From: Coleophoma eucalyptorum
Taxonomy: Eukaryota > Ascomycota > Leotiomycetes > Helotiales > Dermateaceae
NCBI GenBank assembly: GCA_026120035.1
Contig: JALRME010000010.1
Coordinates: 372,001 to 436,000, forward strand
Reading direction: 5' to 3'
Length of the DNA: 64,000 nt
The notes beneath the pieces were generated by a model. That model ran no database searches and was not told the DNA's origin. It worked only from the letters and a program-made list of their open reading frames with translations. Made by a program: the position numbers and the translations under genes. Within the stretch, counting starts at the first letter, position 1; the number at the start of each line of letters is the position of its first letter. Shown here piece after piece: positions 11,616-24,400 of this stretch.

Positions 11616-11648
11616 ATCTGATAAGATTGTGAAAGTCGGATCTGATAA
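11616..11648 (+). promoter_or_regulatory. Direct pair of iron-repressor GATA sites
   Basis: ATCTGATAA occurs at 11616-11624 and again at 11640-11648, each inside a longer GATCTGATAAGAT match, with a 24 bp period. They lie about 840 bp upstream of the sidC start. Confidence 0.72.
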
Positions 11649-12488
11649 GATCTTCCACCCTTTCTTTCTTTTTCTTTGCGGCTTTTATGCAAGCTACTAC
11701 CGTATCTTCGATATCGTGCGACGCTGCAGGCGTGTAAAATCGCCTTGACCCCGCCGCTGGCCACACCTGCAGTAGTGACCTGCAGAGGAATGACTTGTAT
11801 TCACAGGGGCAGCTTGGTGAACAGCCAACGCGAGCAATGACGGGAACAGCCATCTAGCTCCCTTGTCGCTACCTATTTTCCTAGCGAATTATCAATCCTG
11901 CAATAGTATGGTGCCACGAAGAAAGCAAATATATCTCCATGGCTTTCTGGTGGGGGTTTCGGTATACAAAAGCAAATAATGTCTCTATCATTGGATGGGA
12001 TAGTCCAAGTGTTAAAATACCAGCCCATCATCTCCAATGCCCCAAAGTCATGACGCCATGCCGAATTTCTGCGGACAGCGCGTCCCGTACATTAGTGCAG
12101 CCAGACAGTGCAGTAAGACAGGGAAGCGGCTTCAAGCAGGCATCAGCTTCCTCTTTCCTTCTGGTACTCCTCCACTCAGCATCAATGTATATCTGCTTAC
12201 CACGGCCTTCGGTGCGCTGAAGATGCGTGCCAACCCATAGAAAAAGTAAGTTTCCCTCCACGTGAAGGACTTGAACGCCTTCAGGTCTCTAGTATCGTGC
12301 CTTAGCATTTAGCCGTGTCTTTTCATAGTTGAAGTGTGAGTGGATACTGTCACCTGACTAGCCTCGACCGTAAGGACTGCTGTACGATATCAACCCAAGC
12401 TGTCCTGTTTCAACTGCTGACATTCTATACAAATAGTAATTCTATTTTCCAAGCCATCAAATATGGGAATAGCACAGTGAAGTCTTAG

Positions 12489-15400
12489 ATGGCGAAATCA
12501 TTATCAGTACTAAACGACCCTCCCCAACTTTTGGAGGGTCCTCGCCTGCTCCATAAGCTTATTCCATGGGATCGATGCTTGCCTGCCTGTGCTCTTGACT
12601 TCACTATCCGCGGCCATAGACAAAAATACAGCTATCAAGATATAGCATTTTGTGCAGCTTCTTTATCAGCTCGCATTCAGGATGCGTTACAATTCAATCA
12701 AGACAAATCGGATCACCCACAGCATGTCGTTCCCCTGCTACTTCCTCAAGCACCATGCTTGTACGTATCCGAGCTGGCAATCCTGGAGTCTGGAGGTGCA
12801 TTCTGTCCGATCAACCTTGATGCACCCAAAGAGAGAATCAAGTTTGTGGTTGGAGATGTTCAAGCAACCTTGATCATCACTACATCCGAATTCAAAGATA
12901 TAGTTACTTGGGAAAATGGGCCCACGGTCATCCTGGTTGATGAGTTTCCATCCGTGCCCAAGGATGGGTTTTCCTCCAACATGGTACCAAGAATACCGTC
13001 CGAGGAAGATCTTGCATATGTTATGTACACTTCAGGATCAAGCGGATTGCCCAAAGGTGTCGCAGTTAGTCATTTGGCCGCTTCTCAGTCCTTGCTCGCT
13101 CACGAGAGACATATCCCGTTGTTTAAGCGCTTCCTGCAGTTTGCCGCCCCTTCCTTTGACGTTTCGGTCTTTGAGATTTTCTTCCCCTTCATAAGAGGCT
13201 CAACTCTAGTTGGGTGTAGTCGGAGTCAACTTCTCAATGATCTACCTGGAACAATAGTCGGTCTAGATATCGACGCGGCAGAACTCACTCCTACAGTCGT
13301 AGGATCTTTATTACAAAAGAGAGCAAACGCTCCATGCCTGAAATTACTTCTAACAATCGGAGAGATGCTCACTAAACCGATCGTTGAGGAGTTTGGAGGG
13401 TCTGAGGCACGCCCGAATATGCTCTATGGCATGTACGGTCCAACTGAGGCAGCGATCCACTGCACAATCTATCCGAAAATGGAAGCGAGTGCTAAGCCTG
13501 GGAACATCGGCATACCGCTAGATACAGTTTCAACCTTTGTTGCGACAGCAAGCACCACAGTAGATGATGCAAATAGTCTGGAAATCTTGCCAGTTGGAGA
13601 GCTTGGAGAACTTGTGCTTGGAGGACCTCAACTTGCTGATGGCTATTTGAATCGACCGGATCAAAACAAGGCCGCATTTGTGACGTTTGAAGGTCGAAAA
13701 TATTACAGAACTGGCGATAAAGCTCGGCAGCTCGAGAATGGCACTATAGAGATTCTTGGTCGGATAAGTGCTGGCCAAGTCAAGCTTCGTGGCCAGCGAA
13801 TCGAACTTGGTGAAATAGAAGAAATCGTCTACAAACATCCTGGAATCAAGACGGTAACAGCCATGGTTCTGGAAAATGCTTTGGTTGTCTTTTCTCTTGT
13901 AAGCGAGGAGAATGTGAAGACTGAGGATATTTTAAAAACGTGTGCTGAGTGGCTACCTACGTACATGGTACCGAGTGAAGTCATTGTGCTCACCCAGTTC
14001 CCATACCTGCCATCTGGAAAGGTCGACAAGAGAAAACTCGAGGCCGACTATAAAAGGGAAAGACAAGAAGCCAATGCTAGAGGTACAATTGAAGCTGCAG
14101 CCGAAAATTCCTTTACATCAAGGTCTAGGAGTGTTGTTCAAGATATACTTGGTCCCCTGCAGAAGTCCTCACGCCTAGCTGCTGCCGGGCTTGATTCCCT
14201 GATTGCGATCAAGCTGGCTTCAAAATTAAGATTGGCTGGATTTGATGTTACAACGCTGGCTATTTTACAAGCAGAGACGCTTGCAGATCTCCAGCAGATT
14301 TGTGAATCATCTAAGTCTTCTCGTGATCTACAGAAAGATTCTGCCTTGGTCTGCAAACCAGAAGCTTCTGCTCTGGCATTGGATGGCGAAGAAGAAAACA
14401 TTCAATCTATAATTCCGTGCTTACCAATTCAGACTGCAATGCTCTCCGAGACTGCCATGGACTCTCGGATGTACTGGAATTGGGTTGAAATAGACCTACT
14501 CAACGCAAGTGTGGGTCAAGTGGTAGAGGCGTTTGAAAAGTTATGTGAGCAGAACTCCATTTTGCGGAGTGGATTCGCGGAGTCTCAAGATTCAAATGGA
14601 TACTTGCAAATCATCTGGAAGTCTCTTCCAAAGACATCCTTCACAGAGGTCAAAGTGCTCGAATACGAAAGTAGCGCGCTAGATTTGACGATAAAGCATC
14701 CGCTCCAGCTGCAGTTGCGTAACAGTGATGGTAGATGTACCCTCCTAATGCATCTCCATCATGCTCTATACGATGCATGGTCTCTTGAGCTTATCCTCGA
14801 TGATCTAAACATTTTGCTTCTTGGGAAATCTCTGTCTCCACGACAATCATTTGATAGCGTTATCACCAGCTACGAAGATGGAAGCCTTCTCCAAGATTCA
14901 TGGGCGTTCAAAGATTATTGGAAAGATCATATTTCCAATCTGGATATAAGACATTTACCAATATTCCACAGTCGGAAAATTATTTCTGATAATCTTGCGG
15001 TCAGCCGCTATAGCACGAAGATTCCCACATCAGATATAGAGAAGATGGCAAGACAGTTGTCCTGCAGTCCACAATCAATCTTCCAAGCAGCATACGCGCT
15101 GATTCTAGGTTCTTACCTTGGATCGTCAGATATCTGTTTTGGTACCGTGTTCTCCGGTAGAACTCTACCCGTTGCAGGAATCGAGGACATTGTGGGACCA
15201 TGTCTTGCTACTTTACCTGTTCGTATCGACACATCAACCTCTTCGACACTTCAAGATTTGGTTCAACAATTACATTCAATAAATAGAAAGCATCTCGAGT
15301 ATAGCACCCTCCCACTTCTAGATATTAAGGCTGCCGGAAGTGTACCTGCACGTTTGGCTCTATTCGATACACTACTCATATGGCAGCAAACCCTTCACAG

Positions 15401-18400
15401 TTATGACCACTTTCGAGAACATGTCAAATTAGTGGATACTGTCGATAACTTGGAGCTCAACTTGACCATCGAGATAATTCCAGGAAACGGTAACATTGAG
15501 CTAAAAGCAAACTATAAGGAATCACTGCTTCCAGAAACTCAAGTCCATTTTCTGCTGAGACAGACAGAGCAGACTGTTCTAAAGATTTTGAATGAAAGAT
15601 CATCAGCTTTGCAGGACTTTTCAAGAAATTTCGATCTGGAACTATTATCTACAGAGAATCTAAAGCCCGACACCAAGATCAAACCTGGAACACTAGCTAC
15701 GCCCGTTGAAATAATCGCTGACGACGATCCTTGTCGGCCAGCCATTGAATTTGCAAGCTCAATTGACGAAGAAGGCAGTGAAATCCAGAGTGTGACATAT
15801 TCTGAGCTGAACATTCACGCAAATAAAATTGGACATCACCTGCTGGCCCAGAATGTCTTTCGCGAAGTCGTATGCATCTGTATGGAGAAGAGCGTTAATC
15901 TCTATTCTTCTATTCTTGCAACAGCAAAGCTTGGTGCTGGATATCTACCTGTTACTCCAGATATACCAGAAGAGAGGTTGCATCATATTCTGAATGAAGC
16001 GAACGTTAGGATTGTGCTGGCACAATCCGAATCTCGATATCTTTTCCAAGAAATTCCCGGTCTTTTGGTAATCTACGTGGATGAGATAAACTTTTCTGTA
16101 TTGCCATCGCATAATGTTCCTCCTCGATTCCTATCCGAAAGCCTTGCATACTGTGTGTACACATCTGGCAGTACTGGCACGCCTAAAGGAGTCATGGTAA
16201 CTCATGGAAATCTGCTGAGCAATCTGGACGCTTTAGAAGCGCTCTATCCTGCTACCTCACATGCCAAGTTTCTCCAATCTTGCTCCCAGGCTTTCGACGT
16301 TTCAGTCTTTGAAATTTTCTTCACTTGGAGAATGGGAGCTTGCTTATGTTCCGCAGTGAAGGATGTTCTCTTTCGGGATATCGAACAAGCTATTCGCTCC
16401 TTTGGAGTAACTCACCTAAGCATGACACCAACCGTCGCTGCTTTGATCGATCCGGAGAATGTGCCACAAATAGAATTCTTGGTCACCGCTGGAGAAGCTG
16501 TTACCCAGAAAGTCTTCAACACTTGGGCCGGCAGAGGGCTATATCAAGGTTATGGACCGAGTGAGACAACTAATATATGCACCGTCAACCCAAATGTTTC
16601 GAAGGATGATAACATCAATAATATTGGGCCTCCGTTGAGGAATACTTCTACATTCGTCCTGTCACCAAGTGCAGATTTTGATCTTGTTCCACGTGGTGGG
16701 GAAGGAGAGTTCTGTTTTGGAGGTTCTCAGGTATTCCGAGGCTACATGGACGTGAGCAAAGAGATTGGCAAGATAATCAACCACCCCGAATATGGACGCA
16801 TCTACCGCAGTGGGGACTTTGGCCGTCTCATGCCAGATGGTTCACTTGCTTTCACTGGAAGAAAGGATGACCAAGTCAAGATTCGCGGCCAGAGAGTGGA
16901 ACTGGGCGAAATCAACAATGTCATGCTGACATCTGACCTTGTGCAGGATTGTGTAACCATGGTCATCGGCGATAGTGTCGACGCACAACGTCTCATTTGC
17001 TTTTGGACACCAAACTCAGAACCTTCGGACCAGATTTGCCGTCTCGACCCGAATCCTTCCACTTTGTTAATATTGTACAACAGCTTAGAATCCTCGCTTC
17101 CTGCATATATGATACCCTCTTCGTTGATTCCTATTTCGTCCCTTCCATCTACCGCTCAGAGCAAGATCGACAAAAGATTCTTGATCGCAATGTACAAAGA
17201 ACTTGACCTTACATACCTATATTCTGCATCTCGCCAAACTAAGCGGGATTTTGACCAAGACTGGACCGAAGTTCAACTGAAGATTGCACAGGTACTGTCT
17301 GTCGTCGCTAAAATCTCACTTGACGATATTACACTGGATACCTCATTTTTTGGCCTTGGAATCGACTCTATATCGGCCATCGAGTTTGCAAGAAAATTAC
17401 GCAATGAACTACAACAAACTGTCGAAATCTCAGATGTGCTTAAGCTCTCCTCAGTAGCCCGCCTCAGTGAAAAGCTCTCTCAACTCTCTGAAAATTTCAA
17501 TGTCAACGGAGCCGGATTTCCTGATATAAACGATTTTGGTTTGGACTCAGTCTTTATAAAATCTACCACAGATAACTTCAAGCAAGCCGGAAAAGAAGTA
17601 CAGCACATTTTGCCGTGCACGCCTCTCCAAGAAGCCATGTTATCAGCAGGCGATGCTTCGGCCGACAGTCTCTACAGCAACAAAGTTGTACTTGTTGTCA
17701 GAGGTGATATTAACAGACTCGAAGAATGCTGGCAAGAAATGGCTCGTAGACATGAGATGTTGCGAACATGCTTTGTTAGTACGGATATGCTACATTTCCC
17801 ATACGTACAAGTGGTCTTGGCAGACTTCAAACTGTCATTCAACAGTGTAGCAGATAAGGAGAAAGGCCAAAACTCGAATAATCGGGATGAATTAACACCA
17901 CCATACAGTTTCCAGCTAGTGCAATCAGACGGAACAGTATTGCTTTTGATCTCAATGCACCATGCACTTTACGATGGGGCTGCACTTGCAATACTTTATG
18001 AAGAGGTCGAGACACTATACCACCGCAACTCCCTGCCCTCTCCTGTCTCCTTTGCCACATTTCTTCAACCTATGATCAAACTTGATCTGGAATCTTCTGA
18101 TGAGTTCTGGCAAACGGTGCTGGGCGGTTGTGGTCCCACAATACTGCAGAACGCCATACAGACCCCGAATACTTCGAATAACAAAACGATTGCAAGGGTT
18201 CAGAGACTTACATCCGGAATCTCCCTCACAGCTCTTGAGGCAGGTGGGAAGAAGTACAACACGTCTACACTGGCCATTTGCCATGCGACTTGGTCATCGT
18301 TGCTCTCAGAACACTTACAGCAGACAGATATTTGCTTCGGAAATGTTGTCAGTGGTCGTACCTTGTCGCTTGAAGGAATCCAACGATTAGCTGCGCCGTG

Positions 18401-21400
18401 TTTCAACACAATTCCAACTCGAATAAGGAATATAAACAGACTCACGTATCTTGAAGCCTTCAGAATACTACAAAATTTGAATGCTGAGTCACTGCCTTTT
18501 CAATTGTCTCCTTTACGCCGGATCCAATCCAAATTCAGTCCCAATGGGAAGCGACTGTTCGACACGCTTTTCATTCTGCAACGACCACCAAAGGAATTAG
18601 ATCCATCTATTTGGTCCGTGGAGGAAGACGATGGTGTCATGGATTTCCCATTTGTCTGCGAGGTCATTCCTAACCCTGTGAAGGATAATCTTGAGATTAT
18701 TCTACACACACATTGCTCCTCAATATCTTCGGCCGATGCTGAGAGGCTACTTGCGTCGTTTGAAGAAAAGCTGCGAACTGGAATAGAGAATCCAAGACGC
18801 CAAATACTTTCTACCGGGGTCAAAGAGCAAATCATGGCAAAGGAAGCTTTGAAAACGGAAAATAAATCCGAAGGTGCAGAGTTGCTCATTTCTGCTAGAG
18901 AGATGTCATCCGAAGAACTTCAGTTAAGGGAAGTCATCTCGAACTACACTAAGGTACCGGGAGAAAATATCAGTAGAGATGTCAGCATTTTCCGCCTCGG
19001 CCTGGACAGCATCAGTACAGTCCAGGTTGCTGCGCGCCTTCGCAAACAAGGTTATAAAGTACTGGCCAGCGATGTCCTCGAGCACTTCACAATCGCCAAA
19101 CTCAATAAATTCCTTTCTCAGACCTCGGGAACTGAGAGCGAGTTAATTTCCGGCTTCGATTTCACTACTTTCGAGAAAGAATACCGCCAGGCGATCATAT
19201 CAAAATATAGTATAGATCCCAGCCAGGTTGAGGCTATAAGACCCTGCACAGCTGTGCAACAGGGCATGCTGGCCCAAAGTCTTTATTCAGACGGGCAAGA
19301 GTATGTTAACAGTATTTTGTTCGAACCTAAACCTCAAGAATCATTGAAAGGGCTTAAGGATGCTTGGGGGATAGTCTGCAAAAGCCATGAAATGCTCAGA
19401 ACCGGATTTGCAAGCACAGACGACCCAAAAAATCCTTTTGTTATGGTTACTTTCAAGAACGATGGATTTCTACTTCCCTGGTCTGAAGAGGATGATCGAA
19501 CAGAAAATGTCCCGTTTTCTGACCAGCTATTACATCGACCTTGGAGTTTGCAAGTATCCCAAAATGGCACGCAAATAATCTTGAAATTGAAAGCACATCA
19601 TGCTTTGTATGATGCCCAATCATTGGCTTTGATACTTTCTGATGTTATATGCGCATATCATTGCAGGCCTCTATCTGATAAATATCAGGTGAATTCCCTT
19701 ATTTCAGCCATTATTGCTGGTAATCACACAGACGAAGAAGCTACCCGGGAATTCTGGCAAAGCGATGCGAATAAAATCGTTGTTAATCGCTTTCCCGATC
19801 TGACACCGCTACGAACATTAGATAAATCTAGTTCAGTGGTGGAGATATTTTCTACATCAACAGTTCAGCAATTCGAGGAATACTGCAGAAGATGCGGCGT
19901 TACTATGCAAGCTGCAGGACAAGCTGCCTGGGCAAGACTTCTCGCAGCATATATCGGCGAAAGCTCTACGACATTTGGGTTGACTTTGTCGGGACGATCC
20001 ATCTTAGAAGATGCAGACAAAATACCATTTCCTAGCATTGTCACACTCCCTGTTAGGTCCGACGTCACTGGTACGAACGAGGACTTGCTCGCTCGCATCA
20101 TGGGCTCCAATGCGTCACTGAATAAACACCAACTCACAGCGTTGACAAACATTCAGAAATGGACTGGGCATCCTAAGGGTAAAATGTTCGATACACTGTT
20201 CGCCTACCAGAAAATACCCGATCCTACTGCCAATGTCGACTGCCCCTGGAATATTGTGAAAGAGGAGGCCACTGTCGATTATGCCGTATCACTAGAAGTC
20301 CAGCCAGCTGTATCAGGAGAGCTTGCCTTAAGATTGACGTTCCAGAACTCTTTGATTCCAATTGAGCAGTCAGAAATCCTGTTGCGACAGTACGATATCC
20401 TCCTCCACGACACTTTGCAAAACCCGCATCATGCATCCGACATAGCTCCAGATTGTGGGATGGATCTATTGGCTATTACACCTGCCAAAGAACCCATATT
20501 AGAAGGCTCAGTAACACTTTTGCATCAATTTGTGGAAGACGGTGCTCGGGAATGGCCAGACAAGTCTGCGCTAGAGTTTGCGACTTGTCTTGAGCCAAAC
20601 AATTACCAGAGCAAATCATGGACATACAAAGAACTCGACCAGGAAGCAAATAAAATTTCACATCTCCTATTACAGAAATCAGTACTCCCTGGCGAGCTCA
20701 TTGCAATCTGCTTTGACAAATGCGCTGAAGCCTCCATCGCAATTGTTGGCATTATGAAAGCTGGTTGTGCTTATCTCGCTTTGGACCCGAATGCACCAGC
20801 TGATCGTATGAAGTTCATCATGGGAGATTCTGGTGCTAAAATTATCATGACAGCGGGGAAACCTGGCCTGAATATAGCAGAGAATTTGGGCGGGGATATA
20901 ATATTACTCGATGATCCAAACGCCCTCAATGGATATTCAGCGGAGTCGCCACAACTTTCTAGGCCAATTACCCCAGAAGACACATCGTATTGCCTGTATA
21001 CCTCCGGTACGACCGGGACACCTAAAGGCTGTATACTTACGCATTCAAATGCTGTGCAGGCCATGTTTGCTTTTCAACGACTTTTCACGCCTCATTGGAC
21101 CCCAACATCGAAATGGCTTCAATTTGCCTCTTTCCATTTTGATGTTTCAGTTCTTGAGCAGTTCTGGTCTTGGAGCGTGGGAATATGTGTTGTTTCTGCA
21201 CCTCGTGATCTTATATTTGAAGATATTCCAAGCGCAATTAGGGAAATGGGAGTTACCCATATCGATCTTACGCCAAGTCTCGCAAGATTGGTGCATCCAG
21301 ATGATGTGCCAGGGCTGACAAAAGGAGTATTCATTACCGGTGGTGAACAACTCAAGCAGGAGATTCTTGACGTTTGGGGCGAGTATGCATGCATCTACAA

Positions 21401-24400
21401 TGGATACGGACCTACCGAAGCGACCATTGGCGTCACAATGTATCCAAGAGTTCCGAAGAATGGGAAGCCGTGAGTCACCTTGCACTTGTGCGCTTCCTGT
21501 GTACTAACAAGTTCTAGATCGAACATTGGTCCAGCATTCGACAATGTTGGCTCCTTCGTACTAAAACCAAATACTTCCTTGCCAGTCCTTCGTGGTAGTG
21601 TTGGTGAGCTATGCGTTTCTGGCATGCTTGTCGGCAAAGGCTATTTGAATCGGCCAGAGTTGACAACGGAGCGTTTTCCGACACTTGAGGGTTTCAATGA
21701 AAGAGTATATCGCACAGGAGACTTGGTCAGAATTCTCCACGATGGCACATTCATCTTCCTTGGACGTGCTGATGATCAAGTCAAATTGCGGGGCCAAAGA
21801 CTTGAGCTGAGCGAGATCAACGAGGTTATTAAAAAAAGCAAGACTACTCTTGATGAGGTCGTAACACTCGTTTTGAAGCACAACACACAACAGAAGGAGC
21901 AGCTGGTGACATTCCTCGTTTCAACCGAAGAGCCTTCTGAAGATGGAAGCATCATCGCAACAGTTCGAGATGCTTGCAAATCAAGATTACCAGGTTACAT
22001 GGTTCCAACGCATTTCATTCCGATTAAGGCCATGCCACTCAATGCAAACAATAAAGCGGACTCTAAACAACTCGCCTCGTTGTACAACAATCTCACAATC
22101 GATGATTTACAGAAGCTCAGTCGGTCAAGCCAACAAGACGCATCTTGGTCTGACGAGGAATTGCCAATTGTTCAAGAGCTCGCAAAAGCCCTTCATGTTG
22201 AATCTACCGCGATCATTCGAGGATCGAATATATTTGAGCTGGGTATGGATTCCATTTCTATTATTGGATTCTCTCGCTCTCTTCAACATGCAGGGTACAA
22301 CAATGCCAAGCTTTCGACCATTATGAGTAACACGTCAATTTCCGGCTTGGTGCAGAATCTGTTGATCCAAAAAGCTACAGATCCAGCAAAAGATGCTGCG
22401 TATATCGCTGCAGCCCAGACTATTGCATTGTTTTCTCAGAAGCACATGATTGATATCTGTAAAGAGCTTCATGTTGATAGTACTGCCGTGGAGAAAATTG
22501 CACCATGTACACCTGTTCAAGAGGGCATGATTTATCGTTTCTTGGAAAGCGAGGATGCCCTCTATTTCAACACATTCAACTTCGAACTTAGCGACAAAGT
22601 CAACATTGAACAACTTCACGAAGCCTGGAATATCGTTATCGATAACTTAGAGATTCTTCGTACAAGCTTCGTGGCTACTGATGATGGATTTGCTCAAGTC
22701 GTTATGGAGCCTTCAGCAAAATTCCAAATGAACCGATATGAAGCCCCAATTCCGGAAATTGAGAAGTATACAGCTTTGTCGAAACCCTGGACCTTAACCA
22801 TGCAACCGAACGTCATGACTTTAAAGGTATTCCATGGTCTTTACGATGGCAACAGCATGAGTATGATCCTGCAACGAGTTGTACAGGAGTATTCAAGGAT
22901 ATGTGGCGAGTCTCAAACTATTTCATATGGACCGTCATTTCATGATTCACTGCCATATGGCCCACTTGCCAAGATGACAGGCGCGAAAAACTTCTGGCAA
23001 ACGCACCTGAAGAACTGGTCGTCACAACAACTTCCTATGAACCCTGGTTCCGGGTTAGGAGAAATCGAAGTTGACGATTCAGTTCCACATTTCGAAGCTT
23101 TTGAAGATTTACGCAAAAGCCTCGGAGTCAGCCATCAATCCATCATCCAAGCTGTCTGGATGGTTGTCCTTCAAACTAATATCTCGCGAGCTTTGACGAC
23201 TACTGGCATTGTAACCTCAGGTCGCACAATCGATTTTAAATATGCCGACGGTGTTATAGGGCCCCTTTTCAATACAATTCCTTTCCATAAGCAAGTATCA
23301 GGCATGACTTGGGATTCACTAATTACAGACTGCCACAAATTTAATATGGACCTGCAAGACTTTGCACATACTTCGTTGAAGGATATACAAAAATGGAGTC
23401 CAGCTGGTGTGGGACAGTCATTGTTTGAGGTTCTTTTCGTCTTCCAACGCCCTAATGCCGACGAGATGGATTTTTCGAAGAATATTTGGACGGAGAAGCC
23501 CATTCCTGCTACTGCTGATGTGAGTATTATCTGCTTTTACATTTTAGTTTTGGACCAATACTTATTGTACTATAGTACTCTGTAGCTCTTGAGGCAACTT
23601 TGATTCCAGAGACAGGGAATGGTAGCACTCTTGTCTTGAAGCTCGTTGCACAAGCCTCTACTCTCAATGAATCCGAAGCTCGCAAACTTTTAAGTGATGT
23701 TCGAACGATGCTATTGGCACTTTTGCAAAATAGAGGAAATATAGTGGTGGAACATCTCGGAAACCCACACGAAGAGCTTATGAATGGCGTCCAGCCAAGC
23801 AGGCAATCTTCCGAAGAAACGGCTGCCAATAGCTCTTTCGAGTGGACAAACGAGGCTCAACTCGTTAGAGCTGAAATAGCCTCGCTTTCAGGTTCTGATG
23901 AGAAGGATATACATCCTCAATCTTCTATATTCGAGCTTGGACTTGACAGTATCGATGTCATCAAGCTAACTTCTCGGCTTAGAAGAGGCGGGATTGTATT
24001 GCCCGTCAGTGCAATCATCAAATACCAGACAATTCAGAATATGGTGGCAGCAATCCCAAAGACAGAAAACAAAGAAATTGGCTCTACTCAGACTAGTTAT
24101 GTCGAGGAGAATAGTATCAGACTCGCGAATTATCTGAAGCAGAACGGCATTATCTCTAATGACTTCCCGACAGAATCTGTAATGCCCGCCACGCCACTGC
24201 AGGAGGGGATGTATCATCTTATGGTTCAATCAGATTACGAGACGTATTTCAACGTTGATGCATTCCGTCTTCACCACAAAACAAATGCAGTTGCTTTGGC
24301 TCAAGCAGTCAGAGAAGTTGTCAAGCAATCCCCAATATTTTCTACAGTATTTGCACGAGTGGACGACCCCCAAATTCCTACGAACTACGCCCAAATAATT

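Larger units (their letters stand above)
9937..12488. promoter_or_regulatory. 2.55 kb divergent sidA-sidC promoter
   Basis: No convincing gene lies here; the open frames present (62-94 codons) lack family resemblance. Five exact copies of ATCTGATAA (either strand) occur in two groups: 10794-10879 and 11616-11648. This is the extended GATA motif of the fungal iron repressors SreA, SRE and Urbs1. ATTGG, which is CCAAT on the minus strand, occurs at 10178-10182, 10319-10323, 11005-11009 and 11990-11994 and could serve the CCAAT-binding complex that recruits HapX. Weaker HGATAR sites are also present, for example near 9989. Motif presence is seen; function is inferred. Confidence 0.75.

Noticed and set aside
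10390..12261. Small open frames in the sidA-sidC promoter as genes
   Set aside because: All are under 95 codons, overlap on both strands, and have no family features.
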